Shown: piece after piece, positions 41,623 to 50,975 of the stretch
Layout: the number at the start of each line of letters is the position of its first letter
Numbering within the stretch: the stretch's first letter is position 1
Assembly (NCBI GenBank): GCA_018268415.1
Contig: JAFDWO010000036.1
Location: forward strand, 1 to 64,000
Direction of reading: 5' to 3'
DNA: 64,000 nucleotides
DNA from: Actinomycetota bacterium
GTDB taxonomy: Bacteria > Actinomycetota > Thermoleophilia > Solirubrobacterales > 70-9
The notes under the pieces: model-generated
Database searches by the model: none
The model's input: only the letters and a program-made list of their open reading frames with translations
What the model was told of the DNA's origin: nothing
Made by a program: the position numbers and the translations under genes

Positions 41623-42777
41623 CTACTTGCCCCAGAGTTTCTTGAACTGTTCTTCGAAGCCTTCGGCTCCCGCGTAGGCTTCGCCGATCTGTTCGATGTT
41701 TTCGCCGGTGACCATCACGGTGGTGACCGGGGTGCTCGGTTCCAGTTCTTCGCCGTTGATGACCCGGGCGGCGGCGTCCGCGGCTACCCAGCCCGGTTCG
41801 GTGGTTCCTGAGGTGACGTCGAACTTCTGGATTTCTTCGTTGCGGATCATTTCCAGGTTCGGGCCGTTGGCGTCGAAGCCGCCGACCTGGATCTGTTCGG
41901 TCTTGCCCGCCTGGCGGATCGCTTCAGCGGCCGCCAGGGAGACGGCGTCGAAGGTGCCGACCATGTATTCGATTTCGGTGTTCGACTGGAGCTCGGCCTG
42001 GAGCTGCTGGGGCAGCGAGGACTGCATCGTCGCGATCGAGAAGGTCAGCGTGCTGGCGTTGCATTCGCTGCAGGCTTTCATCCGGGTCATGAAGCCTTCC
42101 TGGCGCTGCTTGTTACAGGTGTAGGTCTGGGTGCCGACGAAGACGACGTTGCCCTTGCCTTCGCTGTTGGCGATCACCCAGTTGGCGGCGGCTTCGCCCT
42201 CTTCCGGGCAGGTTTCCCCGGCGACCTCGGTGGCCACCCCTTCGGCGCCCGGCGGATCGCCGGTGAACATGCCGACGATCGGGATGCCCGCCTTCTTCGC
42301 CGCGGCGAAGCCTTCACCGGCGCCTTCGATGCCGATCCCGTTGGGGATGATCACGTCGGGGTGCGCGTTCACCGCGTTTTTGAAGCAGGACGAGATCGTT
42401 TCCGGCGACGAGCCGCCGTTGCACTGTTCGTACTTGAACCCGATCGCTTCGACCGCCGACTTCAGGCCCTTGGCCTGGTTGGCGCAGCCTTCCAGCGAGA
42501 GATCACAGGCGACGTGGAAGACGGTCGACCCCGCTTTCGGCGTCACCGGCGTGGTCGCCAGGATTTCGGTCGGGATCGTTTCCGCTTCTTTGGTGGCCGA
42601 CTGTGCTTCCGACACGATCGACGAGCCGGAGGCTTCGCCGCCGCCGGATTCGCTTTCGCTTTCCTGCGTTGAACCGCCACCGCTCCCGGTGGTGTTGTCG
42701 CTGCTGCTGCCGCACCCGGTGACGACCGCACCGGCGACGAGAAGCAGAGCGATCCAGAGGACGCTGAGCTTTTTCAT
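41623..42777 (-). CDS. ABC transporter solute-binding lipoprotein (RbsB-like)
   Basis: The 384-residue lipoprotein starts after GGAAGGAGAG. The signal peptide MKKLSVLWIALLLVAGAVVTGC ends in a lipobox (VTGC, Cys22), followed by a Ser/Glu-rich linker. The rest is a periplasmic-binding-protein type 1 fold (VFHVACDLSLEGC, PDVIIPNGIGIEG, GIPIVGMFTGDPP, VGGFDANGPNLEMI). Several cysteines are conserved in the mature part. It is divergent from the ATPase and permease genes, 143 bases away, and shares their control region. It uses GAA and TTC more than neighbouring genes, consistent with high expression. The ligand could be a sugar, a purine-like ring or the cyclic amide itself. Confidence 0.9.
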   Translation of the reverse strand: MKKLSVLWIALLLVAGAVVTGCGSSSDNTTGSGGGSTQESESESGGGEASGSSIVSEAQSATKEAETIPTEILATTPVTPKAGSTVFHVACDLSLEGCANQAKGLKSAVEAIGFKYEQCNGGSSPETISSCFKNAVNAHPDVIIPNGIGIEGAGEGFAAAKKAGIPIVGMFTGDPPGAEGVATEVAGETCPEEGEAAANWVIANSEGKGNVVFVGTQTYTCNKQRQEGFMTRMKACSECNASTLTFSIATMQSSLPQQLQAELQSNTEIEYMVGTFDAVSLAAAEAIRQAGKTEQIQVGGFDANGPNLEMIRNEEIQKFDVTSGTTEPGWVAADAAARVINGEELEPSTPVTTVMVTGENIEQIGEAYAGAEGFEEQFKKLWGK

Positions 42778-42862
42778 TCTCTCTCCTTCCCCGTACCCCG
42801 GGGTTAGTTCCGGGGGCGAGTCTGCGCGCGGGCGCGACGCTCGCGAAGCGGATTCTCTGGAG

Positions 42863-42876
42863 CGAAAGCGCTTGGC
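42863..42876. promoter_or_regulatory. LacI-type operator between divergent transporter genes
   Basis: CGAAAGCGCTTGGC contains the perfect 8-bp palindrome AAGCGCTT (42866-42873), the classic centre of LacI-family sites. It lies between the solute-binding protein gene (minus) and the ATPase gene (plus), 45 bases before the latter, so one site could control both directions. Confidence 0.55.
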
Positions 42877-42920
42877 TCATCCGTGCCTGGCGAGCAGGAT
42901 GCCGCGCCATGGAGGGATTG

Positions 42921-44435
42921 ATGTCGGTCACCGACGTCTCGAAGACTTTCGTCAGCACGCGGGCGCTGGATCGCGTCGACTTCGACGTGCGCGCGGGCGA
43001 GGTGCACGCGCTGATCGGCCACAACGGCTCCGGCAAGTCGACCTTGGTCAAGGTGCTCGCCGGCTTCCACAAGCCGGACGCCGATTCGGGCCCCTTCACC
43101 GTCGAGGGCAAGAAGCTTCCCTATGGCGACCCGGAGGCGGTGCACCGCGCCGGCCTCCGCTTCATCCACCAGGAGCTCGGCCTGCTCGACGAGCTGAGCC
43201 TGCTGGAGAACCTGCGGCTCGGTGACCGCTATCTGACCGGACGCGGCTGGCGGGTGCGCTGGGGGGCCGAGCGCCGCCGCGCCGCCGCGGCCCTGGCAAT
43301 CGTCGGCCTCGACCTCGATCCCGACGTCAAGGTCGCCGACCTGACCCCGATCGAGCGCACCCAGGTGGCGGTCGCGCGGGCGATGCAGGATGAGGACGCG
43401 GTCCGCCTCGTCCTCCTCGACGAGCCGACCGCGACGTTGCCTTCCTCCGAGGTGACCAAGCTCTTCGAGCTGATCCGGCGGATGACCGCCCATGGCGTCG
43501 GCATCGTCTACGTCTCCCATCGCCTCGAGGAGATCGAGGAGATCGCCGACCGGGTCACCGTTCTGCGTGAGGGACGGGTGGTCGGGACCGGGCCGCGCTC
43601 GGAGTTCGACAACGCCCGCCTGGTCTCCCTGATCGTCGGCTCGACCGCCGGCGAAGCCCTCCCGGCCGCCGCCCGCGAAGCCACCCAGGTCCACGGCGAG
43701 GCCAGCCTGCTCGACTTCCAGGCCGTCACCGCGGGCGAGCTGCGCCAGGCCGACTTCGTGATCCGGACCGGGGAGATCGTCGGCGTCGCCGGGCTCGCCG
43801 GGTCGGGCGTCCACGACATCCCCGGCGTGCTGCTCGGGCGGGTCCCGGTCGAGTCCGGCCACGTGGTCGTCGCGGGCCGCGTGATCGACGATCCCGACCC
43901 GGCGAAGCTGCGCCCGCTCGGCGCCGCGGTGCTGCCCTCGCCGCGCCACCTCAAGGGCATCCCCGAGCTGACGATCCGCGAGAACGTCACCCTCGCCGAC
44001 CTGCGGCCGCTGACCCGCGGCTGGAACCTCGACCTCCGCCGCGAGCGCCGCGAGGCGGCCGCGATCGTCGAGCGCTTCGACGTCAAGCCGCGCGAGCCGG
44101 AGAAGCCGCTCGCCGAGCTCTCGGGCGGCAACCAGCAGAAGGTCGCGGTGGCCAAGTGGCTGCGGATCGAACCTGATCTGCTGGTGCTCGACGAGCCGAC
44201 CCAGGGGGTCGACGTCGGCGCCAAGGCGGAAATCCTCGACCTCGTCGCCTCGGCCGCCGCCGAAGGGCTCGCCGTCGTCCTCTGCTCGTCGGACCTCGAC
44301 GATCTCGAGGCGGTCTGCAGCCGCGTCCTGGTGATCCGCGGCGGGCGCGTCGCCACCGAGCTGACCGGTGAGCAAATCAATCGCAAGACGATCACCGAGG
44401 AGTGCTATCGGTCGGAGAAAGCGAGGGTCTCGTGA
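42921..44435 (+). CDS. ABC transporter ATPase, double domain (RbsA-like)
   Basis: I place the start at ATG 42921 because GGAGGG lies 5 bases before it; ATG 42909 is the longer alternative. The 504 residues form two ABC domains. The first has Walker A GHNGSGKST and Walker B VLLDEPTA with a weak signature (LTPIERTQ). The second lacks a true Walker A (AGLAGSGVHD), as is normal for this family, and keeps LSGGNQQKV and LLVLDEPTQGVD. It powers import with the permease that follows (4-base overlap) and the divergent binding protein. Confidence 0.9.
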   Translation: MSVTDVSKTFVSTRALDRVDFDVRAGEVHALIGHNGSGKSTLVKVLAGFHKPDADSGPFTVEGKKLPYGDPEAVHRAGLRFIHQELGLLDELSLLENLRLGDRYLTGRGWRVRWGAERRRAAAALAIVGLDLDPDVKVADLTPIERTQVAVARAMQDEDAVRLVLLDEPTATLPSSEVTKLFELIRRMTAHGVGIVYVSHRLEEIEEIADRVTVLREGRVVGTGPRSEFDNARLVSLIVGSTAGEALPAAAREATQVHGEASLLDFQAVTAGELRQADFVIRTGEIVGVAGLAGSGVHDIPGVLLGRVPVESGHVVVAGRVIDDPDPAKLRPLGAAVLPSPRHLKGIPELTIRENVTLADLRPLTRGWNLDLRRERREAAAIVERFDVKPREPEKPLAELSGGNQQKVAVAKWLRIEPDLLVLDEPTQGVDVGAKAEILDLVASAAAEGLAVVLCSSDLDDLEAVCSRVLVIRGGRVATELTGEQINRKTITEECYRSEKARVS

Positions 44436-45445
44436 GTGAGCGGAAGCGCAGCGCGTCGTTCTTCGAGCGCTATGGGGGAGTGGTGCTGCTGGCCGGGATG
44501 ATCGTCCTGTTCGCCGTCACGCTGCCGGGCAAGTTCCTCACCTACGACAACCTGATCGGCGTCGTCAGCAACCAGACGATCGGCGGCATCGTCGCCCTCG
44601 GCTTGCTGCTGCCGCTCGCCGCCGGCGTCTTCGACATCTCGATCGGCGGCGTGATGACGCTGGCCGTCGTGCTCGTCACCTGGCTTTTCCAGACCACCGG
44701 CGGCGACATGCCGATCCCGCTCGCGATCCTGATCACGCTGCTCGCCGGGCTCGCCGCCGGCGGCGTCAACGCGGTGCTGGTGGTGGTCGCCAAGGTCGAC
44801 CCGTTCATCGCCACCATCGGTACCAGCTCGGTCTTCCTCGGCCTCTCCGAGGTGATCGCCAACGGCGAAACGATCGCCAAGAACATCCCCCACGCCTTCA
44901 CCTCGATCGGCCGCACCGAAATCTTCGAAGTGCCGATCACCACCGTCTACCTGATCGTCCTCGCGCTGATCGTCTGGTACGTGCTCGACCACACCCCGTT
45001 CGGCCGCAACCTCTACGCGACCGGCGCCGGCCGCGAAGCGGCGCGCCTCTCCGGTGTGCCGACCAGCCGGGTCATCTTCATCACCTTCCTCGTCTCCGCC
45101 CTGTTCGCGACGATCGCCGGCGTCGTCTACGGCGCCCGGCTTGGCTCCGGCCCGCCCAACACCGGCGCCAGCTACCTGCTGCCCGCCTACGCCTCGGCCT
45201 TCCTCGGCTCGACCATGATCAAACCCGGGCGCTTCAACGTGCCGGGGCTGATCGTCGCGCTCTTCATCGTCGCCGTCGGGATCAACGGGCTGCAGCTCTA
45301 CGGCATCCCCTTCTGGGTGGTCGACACCTACCAGGGCCTGGTCCTGATCGTCGCCGTCGTCCTCGCCCGGACCAAAACCCGCAAGGCGAAGAGGGGCAAG
45401 GCGACGACTCCCGGCGCGGCGCAGGCCGAGGGGGTCCCGGCCTGA
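44432..45445 (+). CDS. ABC transporter permease (RbsC/BPD_transp_2-like)
   Basis: The start is GTG 44432 inside the ATPase stop (GTGA); the earlier in-frame start lies in the ATPase gene. The 337 residues form about 9-10 membrane segments. Conserved family segments are FDISIGGVMTLAVV, VDPFIATIGTSSVFLGL and GRNLYATGAGREAARLSGVP (in parts), the last being the EAA-like loop that docks on the ATPase. It ends in a basic tail. Only one permease gene is present, so a homodimer is expected. HyuA begins 1 base after its stop. Confidence 0.9.
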   Translation: MSERKRSASFFERYGGVVLLAGMIVLFAVTLPGKFLTYDNLIGVVSNQTIGGIVALGLLLPLAAGVFDISIGGVMTLAVVLVTWLFQTTGGDMPIPLAILITLLAGLAAGGVNAVLVVVAKVDPFIATIGTSSVFLGLSEVIANGETIAKNIPHAFTSIGRTEIFEVPITTVYLIVLALIVWYVLDHTPFGRNLYATGAGREAARLSGVPTSRVIFITFLVSALFATIAGVVYGARLGSGPPNTGASYLLPAYASAFLGSTMIKPGRFNVPGLIVALFIVAVGINGLQLYGIPFWVVDTYQGLVLIVAVVLARTKTRKAKRGKATTPGAAQAEGVPA

Positions 45446-45446
45446 C

Positions 45447-47540
45447 ATGCGGCTCGGCATCGACATCGGCGGCACCTTCACCGACGTCGTCCTGCAGGAC
45501 GACGAGGGGCTCCTGCGCAGCTGGAAGACCCCCTCGACCCCGCCCGACTTCCAGCGCGGCGTCTTCGACGGGATCGAGCTGGCGGCGAGGGCGCTGGGGC
45601 TCTCCCCCGGTGACCTCCTCGGGCGGGTCGACGAGTTCCTGCACGCGACCACGGTCACCACGAACGTCGTCCTCACCCGGGCGGGCTCGCGGGTGGCGCT
45701 GCTGACCACGCGCGGGTTCGGCGACCTCTACCAGCTCGCCCGCATGTACCGGAACCAGGAGCGCGATCCGGCCAAGGTGACCCACCCGACGCCGCTGGTG
45801 CCGCGCGGCGACGTGATCGAGGTGCTGGAGCGGGTCGACTATCAGGGGCGCGTGGTCGTCCCGCTCGACGAGGAGGCGATGCGCCGCGCGGTGGCGGCGG
45901 CGCTCGCCGAAGGCATCGACTCCTTCGCGGTCTGCTTCCTCTGGTCGTTCCGCAACCCCGCCCACGAGGAGCTCGCCAAGCGGGTGATCGGAGAGCTGGC
46001 GCCGGAGGCGTTCGTCGCCACCTCGGTCGAGGCCGCCCCGGTGATCGGCGAGTACGAGCGGATGAGCACCACGGTGATCACCGCCTTCGCCGGGCCGGAG
46101 CTGCGCCGTTACAGCGACAAGCTGCTGCAGGGCCTGCGCGAGCGCGGCTTCGCCGGGCAGCTGCTGCTGATGAAGTCCGACGGCGGGCTCGGCAACATCG
46201 AGGGGACGGTCGCCTCCGCCGGGCAGACGATCTACTCCGGGCCGGTGGCCGGGGCGATGGCCTCGCGGGCGTTGGGCGAGGAACGCGCCGAACGGCACCT
46301 GATCACCTTCGACATGGGCGGGACCAGCACCGACGTCGCCCTGATCGAGGACGGCGAGATGCGCATCACCTCGCTGCAGTTCCTCGACCGCCAGGCGCTG
46401 GCGACGACGATGGTCGACGTGACCACGGTCGGCGCGGGCGGCGGCTCGCTGGCGACGATCGGCCCCGACGGCAGCCTGCGGGTCGGCCCGGAGAGCGCCG
46501 GCGCCCGTCCCGGCCCCGCCTGTTACGGCAACGGCGGCACGCAGCCGACGGTCACCGACGCGAACCTGGTCCTCGGCCTGCTCGACCCCGATTATTTCCT
46601 CGGCGGCGAGATGAAGCTCGACCGCGACGCGGGCGAACGGGCGATCACCGAACTGGCCGGGCGCCTCGGCCTCGACCCGATCACCGCCGCGGCGGGCGTC
46701 TTCCGCATCGTCAACGCGACGATGGCCGACGCGGTGCGACTGCGGACCGTCTTCGCCGGGCTCGACCCGCGCGAGTTCTCGCTCGTCTCCTTCGGCGGCG
46801 CGGGCGGGCTGCACTGCGCCGCCGTCGCCCGGGAGCTCGGGATCCGCCGCGTCGTCGTGCCCGGCTTCGCCTCGGTCTTCTCCGCCTCGGGGCTGATCTC
46901 GACCGACATCTCCTACAGCGCCAACCGCTCCACCCGGCGCCGGCTCGGGCCGGGGGGGACGGTCGAGCAGAACGAGCTGGCCGAGCTGCGCGAGCTCTTC
47001 GCCACGCTCGACTCGCAGGTGGCGAGCTCGCTCGCCCTGCACGAGCTGGGCATCGAGCGGACCGACCTGCGGCGCTCGGTCGAGGTCGCCTACGGCGGCC
47101 AGATCCTCAACTTCGAGGTCGAGCTGCAGGCCGACGGTCCGCTCGACCAGCATGATCTGGCGCTGGCCGTCGCCGACTTCGACAGCCGCTATGCGGCCAC
47201 CTACGGGACCGGCGCCGCCGCCCCGGAGGCCGGCTACGACGTGAAGACGTGCCGGGTGATCGGGATCGGCCGGGTGCCGCGGCCGGAAGCGCACGGCGCC
47301 TTCGGCGGCAACGGCGATGGTGGGGCGGCGACGCCGATCGGCACCCGCGCGGCGCTCGCCGACGATCGCGCCACGGAGCTGACCGAGGTCCCGGTCTACC
47401 GGGCTGCCGACCTGCGGCCGGGCCCGGCGCTCTCGGGACCGGCGCTGGTCGAGTACGCGGACTCGACGATCCTCGTCCCCAGCCGCGCCGAGGCGACGAT
47501 CGACCTCGCCCGCAACCTGACGATCGAGGTGTACTCGTGA
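45447..47540 (+). CDS. hyuA: Hydantoinase/oxoprolinase subunit A (HyuA-like)
   Basis: The 697-residue protein begins one base after the permease stop. The actin/Hsp70-like ATPase signatures are DIGGTFTDVVL (residues 5-15), HATTVTTN (about 70), FDMGGTSTDVALI (about 288) and GAGGGSLATI (about 330), ending with the RVPVYR-type C-terminal strand region. It works with the B subunit next to it to open a cyclic amide using ATP, as in N-methylhydantoinase, 5-oxoprolinase and caprolactamase. Because a zinc hydantoinase is encoded nearby, this pair probably handles a different ring or bond. The stop overlaps the B subunit by 4 bases. Confidence 0.9.
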   Translation: MRLGIDIGGTFTDVVLQDDEGLLRSWKTPSTPPDFQRGVFDGIELAARALGLSPGDLLGRVDEFLHATTVTTNVVLTRAGSRVALLTTRGFGDLYQLARMYRNQERDPAKVTHPTPLVPRGDVIEVLERVDYQGRVVVPLDEEAMRRAVAAALAEGIDSFAVCFLWSFRNPAHEELAKRVIGELAPEAFVATSVEAAPVIGEYERMSTTVITAFAGPELRRYSDKLLQGLRERGFAGQLLLMKSDGGLGNIEGTVASAGQTIYSGPVAGAMASRALGEERAERHLITFDMGGTSTDVALIEDGEMRITSLQFLDRQALATTMVDVTTVGAGGGSLATIGPDGSLRVGPESAGARPGPACYGNGGTQPTVTDANLVLGLLDPDYFLGGEMKLDRDAGERAITELAGRLGLDPITAAAGVFRIVNATMADAVRLRTVFAGLDPREFSLVSFGGAGGLHCAAVARELGIRRVVVPGFASVFSASGLISTDISYSANRSTRRRLGPGGTVEQNELAELRELFATLDSQVASSLALHELGIERTDLRRSVEVAYGGQILNFEVELQADGPLDQHDLALAVADFDSRYAATYGTGAAAPEAGYDVKTCRVIGIGRVPRPEAHGAFGGNGDGGAATPIGTRAALADDRATELTEVPVYRAADLRPGPALSGPALVEYADSTILVPSRAEATIDLARNLTIEVYS

Positions 47541-49765
47541 ACGGGCGCGGCAACGGCGGCGATTGGGATCCCGTCCTCTCGGAGATCCTCTACAACTACG
47601 AGCTGACGATGAACCGGGAGATGGGGCGCGCCCTCGTCAACCTCTCCGGCTCCTTCCTCTTCGTCTCCGCCTCCGACTTCGCCTGCGGCTGCCTCGACGC
47701 CGAAGGCAACATCCTGACGACGATCTCGTGGTCGCTGCAGATGGGCTACGCGATCTCGAACACGGTGCGGCACTCGCTCGAGCGCTTCGCCGGGGACCTG
47801 CGGCCGGGCGACGTGATCTTCGCCAACGATCCCTACGAGGGCGGCGGCCTGCACTCCCACGACGTGGTCGTCGTCGCCCCCGTGTTCGACGGCGAGGAGA
47901 TCCTGATGTGGGTGGGGGTGAGCGCCCACGTCACCGACGTCGGCGGCGCGGTGCCGGGCGGCTACTCGGTCGAACACTCCGAAGTCTTCGGCGAGAACGT
48001 CCGCTTCACCCCGGTCAAGTTCTACGACGCGGGCAAGTTCCGCCAGGACATCCTCGACGCGTTCCTCACCAACACGCGCCTGCCGGAGGCGACCGAGATC
48101 GACCTGAAGGCGATCACCGGCGCGGTCTGGATGGGCAAGGAGCGTTGTGCCGCGATGATCGAGCAGCACGGCGGCGAGAAGGTCCGCAAGATCCACGCGG
48201 CGCAGATCGTCAACGCCGCCACGGCGTTCCGCGAACGGCTGTCCCAGTTGCCCGACGGTGCCTACGCCGGCGCCGCCCACATGGAGCACGACGGCGAGGA
48301 CGACAAGATCTACACGATCCGCGCGACCCTGATCAAGGAGGGCTCGCAACTGACCGTCGACTACACCGGCACCGACGAGCAGGCGCCCGGGGTGCTGAAC
48401 GGGACCGCGGTGGGGGCGATCGGCGATGCGATGGCGGCGCTCGGGACCGTCTACGCGCCGGAGCTGCCGTTCAACGAGGGGTTGCTGGAGCCGGTCACCG
48501 TGATCGCCCCGGCCGGGACCCTGGTCAACGCGCGCAAGCCGGCGCCGATCTCCGGCGCCACCGTCTACGCGAGCTGGTTCGGCACCGACGCGATTCTCGA
48601 GGCCTCCAACTACATGCTGGCCGGCGACCCTGCCGCGGCGGCGCGGCGCAGCGGGCCTTGGGGGAGCTGGACCTTCGCCTGGCTGCAGGGACCCAACCAG
48701 TACGGGGACCCGTGGTTCTGGAACGTCTTCAGCGGCGGCTCCGGCGGGGCGAGCGCGGTCGAGGCGCGCGACGGCGAGAACGCGATGATGGGCATCCAGA
48801 CGATCGACGCCTTCATCCCCAACGTCGAGGAGTACGAGATCCAGAGCCCGGTGCTCTTCCTCGACACCCGCTTCGCGCCGGACACCGGCGGCGCCGGGCG
48901 CAACCGCGGCGGGCTGGCGCTGGAATCGCTCTGCACCCCCTACGACACCGAGCGCTGGGACGTCGTCGTCTTCCACAACCGCCTGACGGCGCCGTCCTCG
49001 GCGGTCTCCGGCGGCCAGCCGGGCGCGGGCGCGGCGATCCGCTTCGCCCACGGGGCGATGGAGTCGGTGCGCGAGCATTGGGAGCGGCGCGAGGAGCTCC
49101 CCGTGCACGAGTACGCGGCGGCGGCCGAGCAGCCGCCGGCCCGCGGGCGCGGCTACTCGGTGACCCCCGCGGACGCCTACTACATCCGCGCGACCGGGGG
49201 CCCGGGCTTCGGCGATCCGTTGGTGCGCGAGGCCGCCCAAGTGGTCGAGGACATCGTCCGGGGATACGTCGGCCCGGTCGCCGCCGAGCGCGTCTACGGC
49301 GTCGTCCTCGACTCCGCGGGGGCGCTCGACGAGGAGGCCACGGCGGCGCTGCGCGAGGAACTTCGGGCGGCGCGCCGGGCGCTGCCCCCGGGCCACGAGG
49401 TGCTGCCGATCGGCGACGGGTCGGGCGGCGAGCCGACCCCGGCCGAGCCGGTCCCGGGCAAGCCGCAGGTGCTCGGCGAGAGCCTCGCGATCGACGCCGC
49501 CGGCCGTTATCGCTGCCGCCACTGCGAGCACGATCTCGGCGCCAACTCGACCAACTGGAAGTGGTGGGCGGCGACCGCTCAGGCACCGGTGTCGGCGGAC
49601 TCGATCGGCGCGCCGATCCTGGAGCGGCCCCAGCACGACCTCGTGTTCCGCCGTTATTGCTGCCCCGGTTGCGGTGTCCAGGTCGACACCGAGGTGGCGC
49701 CCGCGGCCGAGGCGCCGCGCTGGAACTTCCGGCCGCTCGCCGTGTACCGCGGGTCGGAGCGATGA
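47537..49765 (+). CDS. hyuB: Hydantoinase/oxoprolinase subunit B fused to acetone-carboxylase-gamma-like zinc domain
   Basis: The start is GTG 47537 inside the HyuA stop. Residues 1-600 are a HyuB domain (DPVLSEILYNYE, FANDPYEGGGLHSHDV, VDYTGTDEQAPG, SGGQPGAG). From about 640 a second module has CRHCEHDLG (Cys660, Cys663) and CCPGCG (Cys709, Cys712) with a WK-rich middle. This resembles the small gamma subunit of acetone carboxylase, which uses related A and B subunits. Total 742 residues, longer than usual HyuB (about 580). The fusion suggests the enzyme may be an ATP-dependent carboxylase or a carboxyphosphate-using variant. The stop overlaps an acyl-CoA dehydrogenase gene by 4 bases. Confidence 0.88.
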   Translation: MNGRGNGGDWDPVLSEILYNYELTMNREMGRALVNLSGSFLFVSASDFACGCLDAEGNILTTISWSLQMGYAISNTVRHSLERFAGDLRPGDVIFANDPYEGGGLHSHDVVVVAPVFDGEEILMWVGVSAHVTDVGGAVPGGYSVEHSEVFGENVRFTPVKFYDAGKFRQDILDAFLTNTRLPEATEIDLKAITGAVWMGKERCAAMIEQHGGEKVRKIHAAQIVNAATAFRERLSQLPDGAYAGAAHMEHDGEDDKIYTIRATLIKEGSQLTVDYTGTDEQAPGVLNGTAVGAIGDAMAALGTVYAPELPFNEGLLEPVTVIAPAGTLVNARKPAPISGATVYASWFGTDAILEASNYMLAGDPAAAARRSGPWGSWTFAWLQGPNQYGDPWFWNVFSGGSGGASAVEARDGENAMMGIQTIDAFIPNVEEYEIQSPVLFLDTRFAPDTGGAGRNRGGLALESLCTPYDTERWDVVVFHNRLTAPSSAVSGGQPGAGAAIRFAHGAMESVREHWERREELPVHEYAAAAEQPPARGRGYSVTPADAYYIRATGGPGFGDPLVREAAQVVEDIVRGYVGPVAAERVYGVVLDSAGALDEEATAALREELRAARRALPPGHEVLPIGDGSGGEPTPAEPVPGKPQVLGESLAIDAAGRYRCRHCEHDLGANSTNWKWWAATAQAPVSADSIGAPILERPQHDLVFRRYCCPGCGVQVDTEVAPAAEAPRWNFRPLAVYRGSER

Positions 49766-50964
49766 GGCTCGGGCCGGTCGCCGGGCTCGACTCCTTCCGC
49801 GCCGAGGTGCGCGGGTTCCTCGCCGCCGAGGCGCCGTCGATCCCGGAGCGGGCGGGCTTCCGCAGCCCCGAGGATGCCGAGGAGGACCGGGTGCGACGCG
49901 CCTGGCGGGCGCGGCTGTACGAGGTCGGCTACCTCGGCGCCGACTGGCCGGAGCGCTTCGGCGGCGGCGGGCGGGAGTGGAGCCGGGTGCACGACCTGAT
50001 CGTCAGCGAAGAGGTGGCCCGCGCCGGGCTGCCGCCGCTCACCGACCAGACCCACCTCGCCGCCTTCGCCCTGCTGCGCTTCGGCTCGGCCGAGCAGCAG
50101 GAGCGTTATCTGCCGGCGATCCGTGACGGACGCGAGACCTGGTGCCAGCTCTTCAGCGAGCCCGACGCGGGGTCCGACCTGGCGGCGATGCGCACCGTGG
50201 CGGAGCCGCTGGCCGGCGGCGGTTACCGGGTCGAGGGCCAGAAGGTGTGGTCGAGCAACGCCGCCTGGGCGGAGTTCGGCTTCCTCCTCGCCCGCACCGA
50301 CGCCGACGCCGAGCGCCACCGCGGCATCTCCGCCTTCGTCGTGCCGATGGACGCGCCGGGCCTGGAGATCCGGCCGCTGCGGGAGATCACCGGCACCGAG
50401 GACTTCAGCGAGGTCTTCATGGAGGGCGTCGAGCTCGGTCCCGAGGCACTGCTCGGCGGCCGTGAGGACGGCTGGCGGGTGGCGATGGAGAGCCTCGGCG
50501 CGGAGCGCGCCGGGATCGGCGCCGGGGGCACCCGGCTACGCAAGATGCTCGACTCGATGGTCGCGCTCGCCCGGATCGAGGGCGACGACGGTGCCCGGCC
50601 CGCCGACTCGGAGGAGGTGCGCGACCGGATCGCCGGGTTCGCCGCGGAGATCGAGATCAACAACCTGCTCGTCCAACAACGGCTGGCGCGCGAGGTGCGC
50701 GGCGCCGAACGGCCCTCCGACCTGCCGATCGGCAAGCTCGTCTTCAGCGAGCTGAACCTGGCGATGGCGGAATATGGCATGCGCCTGCAGGGATCGCGTT
50801 CGGTCCTCACCGAGGGGGACCCGGAAGCGCTGCAGTCCGGTCGCTGGCAGGACGAGTACCTCTACGCCCGCACCTTCACGGTCGCCGGCGGAGCTTCGGA
50901 GATCATGCGGAACATCGTCGCCGAGCGCGCCCTGGGGATGCCCAGGGAGCGGCGGGGCGGCTGA
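49762..50964 (+). CDS. Acyl-CoA dehydrogenase, first (alpha-like) subunit
   Basis: The start is ATG 49762 at the ATGA junction with HyuB. The 400-residue flavoprotein has the N-terminal helical domain, QLFSEPDAGSDLA and VEGQKVWSSNAAWAEFG (FAD-contacting, about 130-165), and the C-terminal VAGGASEIMRNIVAERALGMPR. It oxidises an acyl-CoA to the enoyl-CoA with electrons going to ETF. A second, shorter acyl-CoA dehydrogenase is encoded two genes later, so the two may form an alpha2-beta2 enzyme like the FadE26/27 type. Substrate length is unknown. Confidence 0.88.
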   Translation: MRLGPVAGLDSFRAEVRGFLAAEAPSIPERAGFRSPEDAEEDRVRRAWRARLYEVGYLGADWPERFGGGGREWSRVHDLIVSEEVARAGLPPLTDQTHLAAFALLRFGSAEQQERYLPAIRDGRETWCQLFSEPDAGSDLAAMRTVAEPLAGGGYRVEGQKVWSSNAAWAEFGFLLARTDADAERHRGISAFVVPMDAPGLEIRPLREITGTEDFSEVFMEGVELGPEALLGGREDGWRVAMESLGAERAGIGAGGTRLRKMLDSMVALARIEGDDGARPADSEEVRDRIAGFAAEIEINNLLVQQRLAREVRGAERPSDLPIGKLVFSELNLAMAEYGMRLQGSRSVLTEGDPEALQSGRWQDEYLYARTFTVAGGASEIMRNIVAERALGMPRERRGG

Positions 50965-50975
50965 AAGGGGAAGGC

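Noticed and set aside
45282-49636. 670- and 746-codon minus-strand open frames
   Set aside because: Antisense to HyuA and HyuB; no domain pattern, Arg/Gly/Asp-rich.
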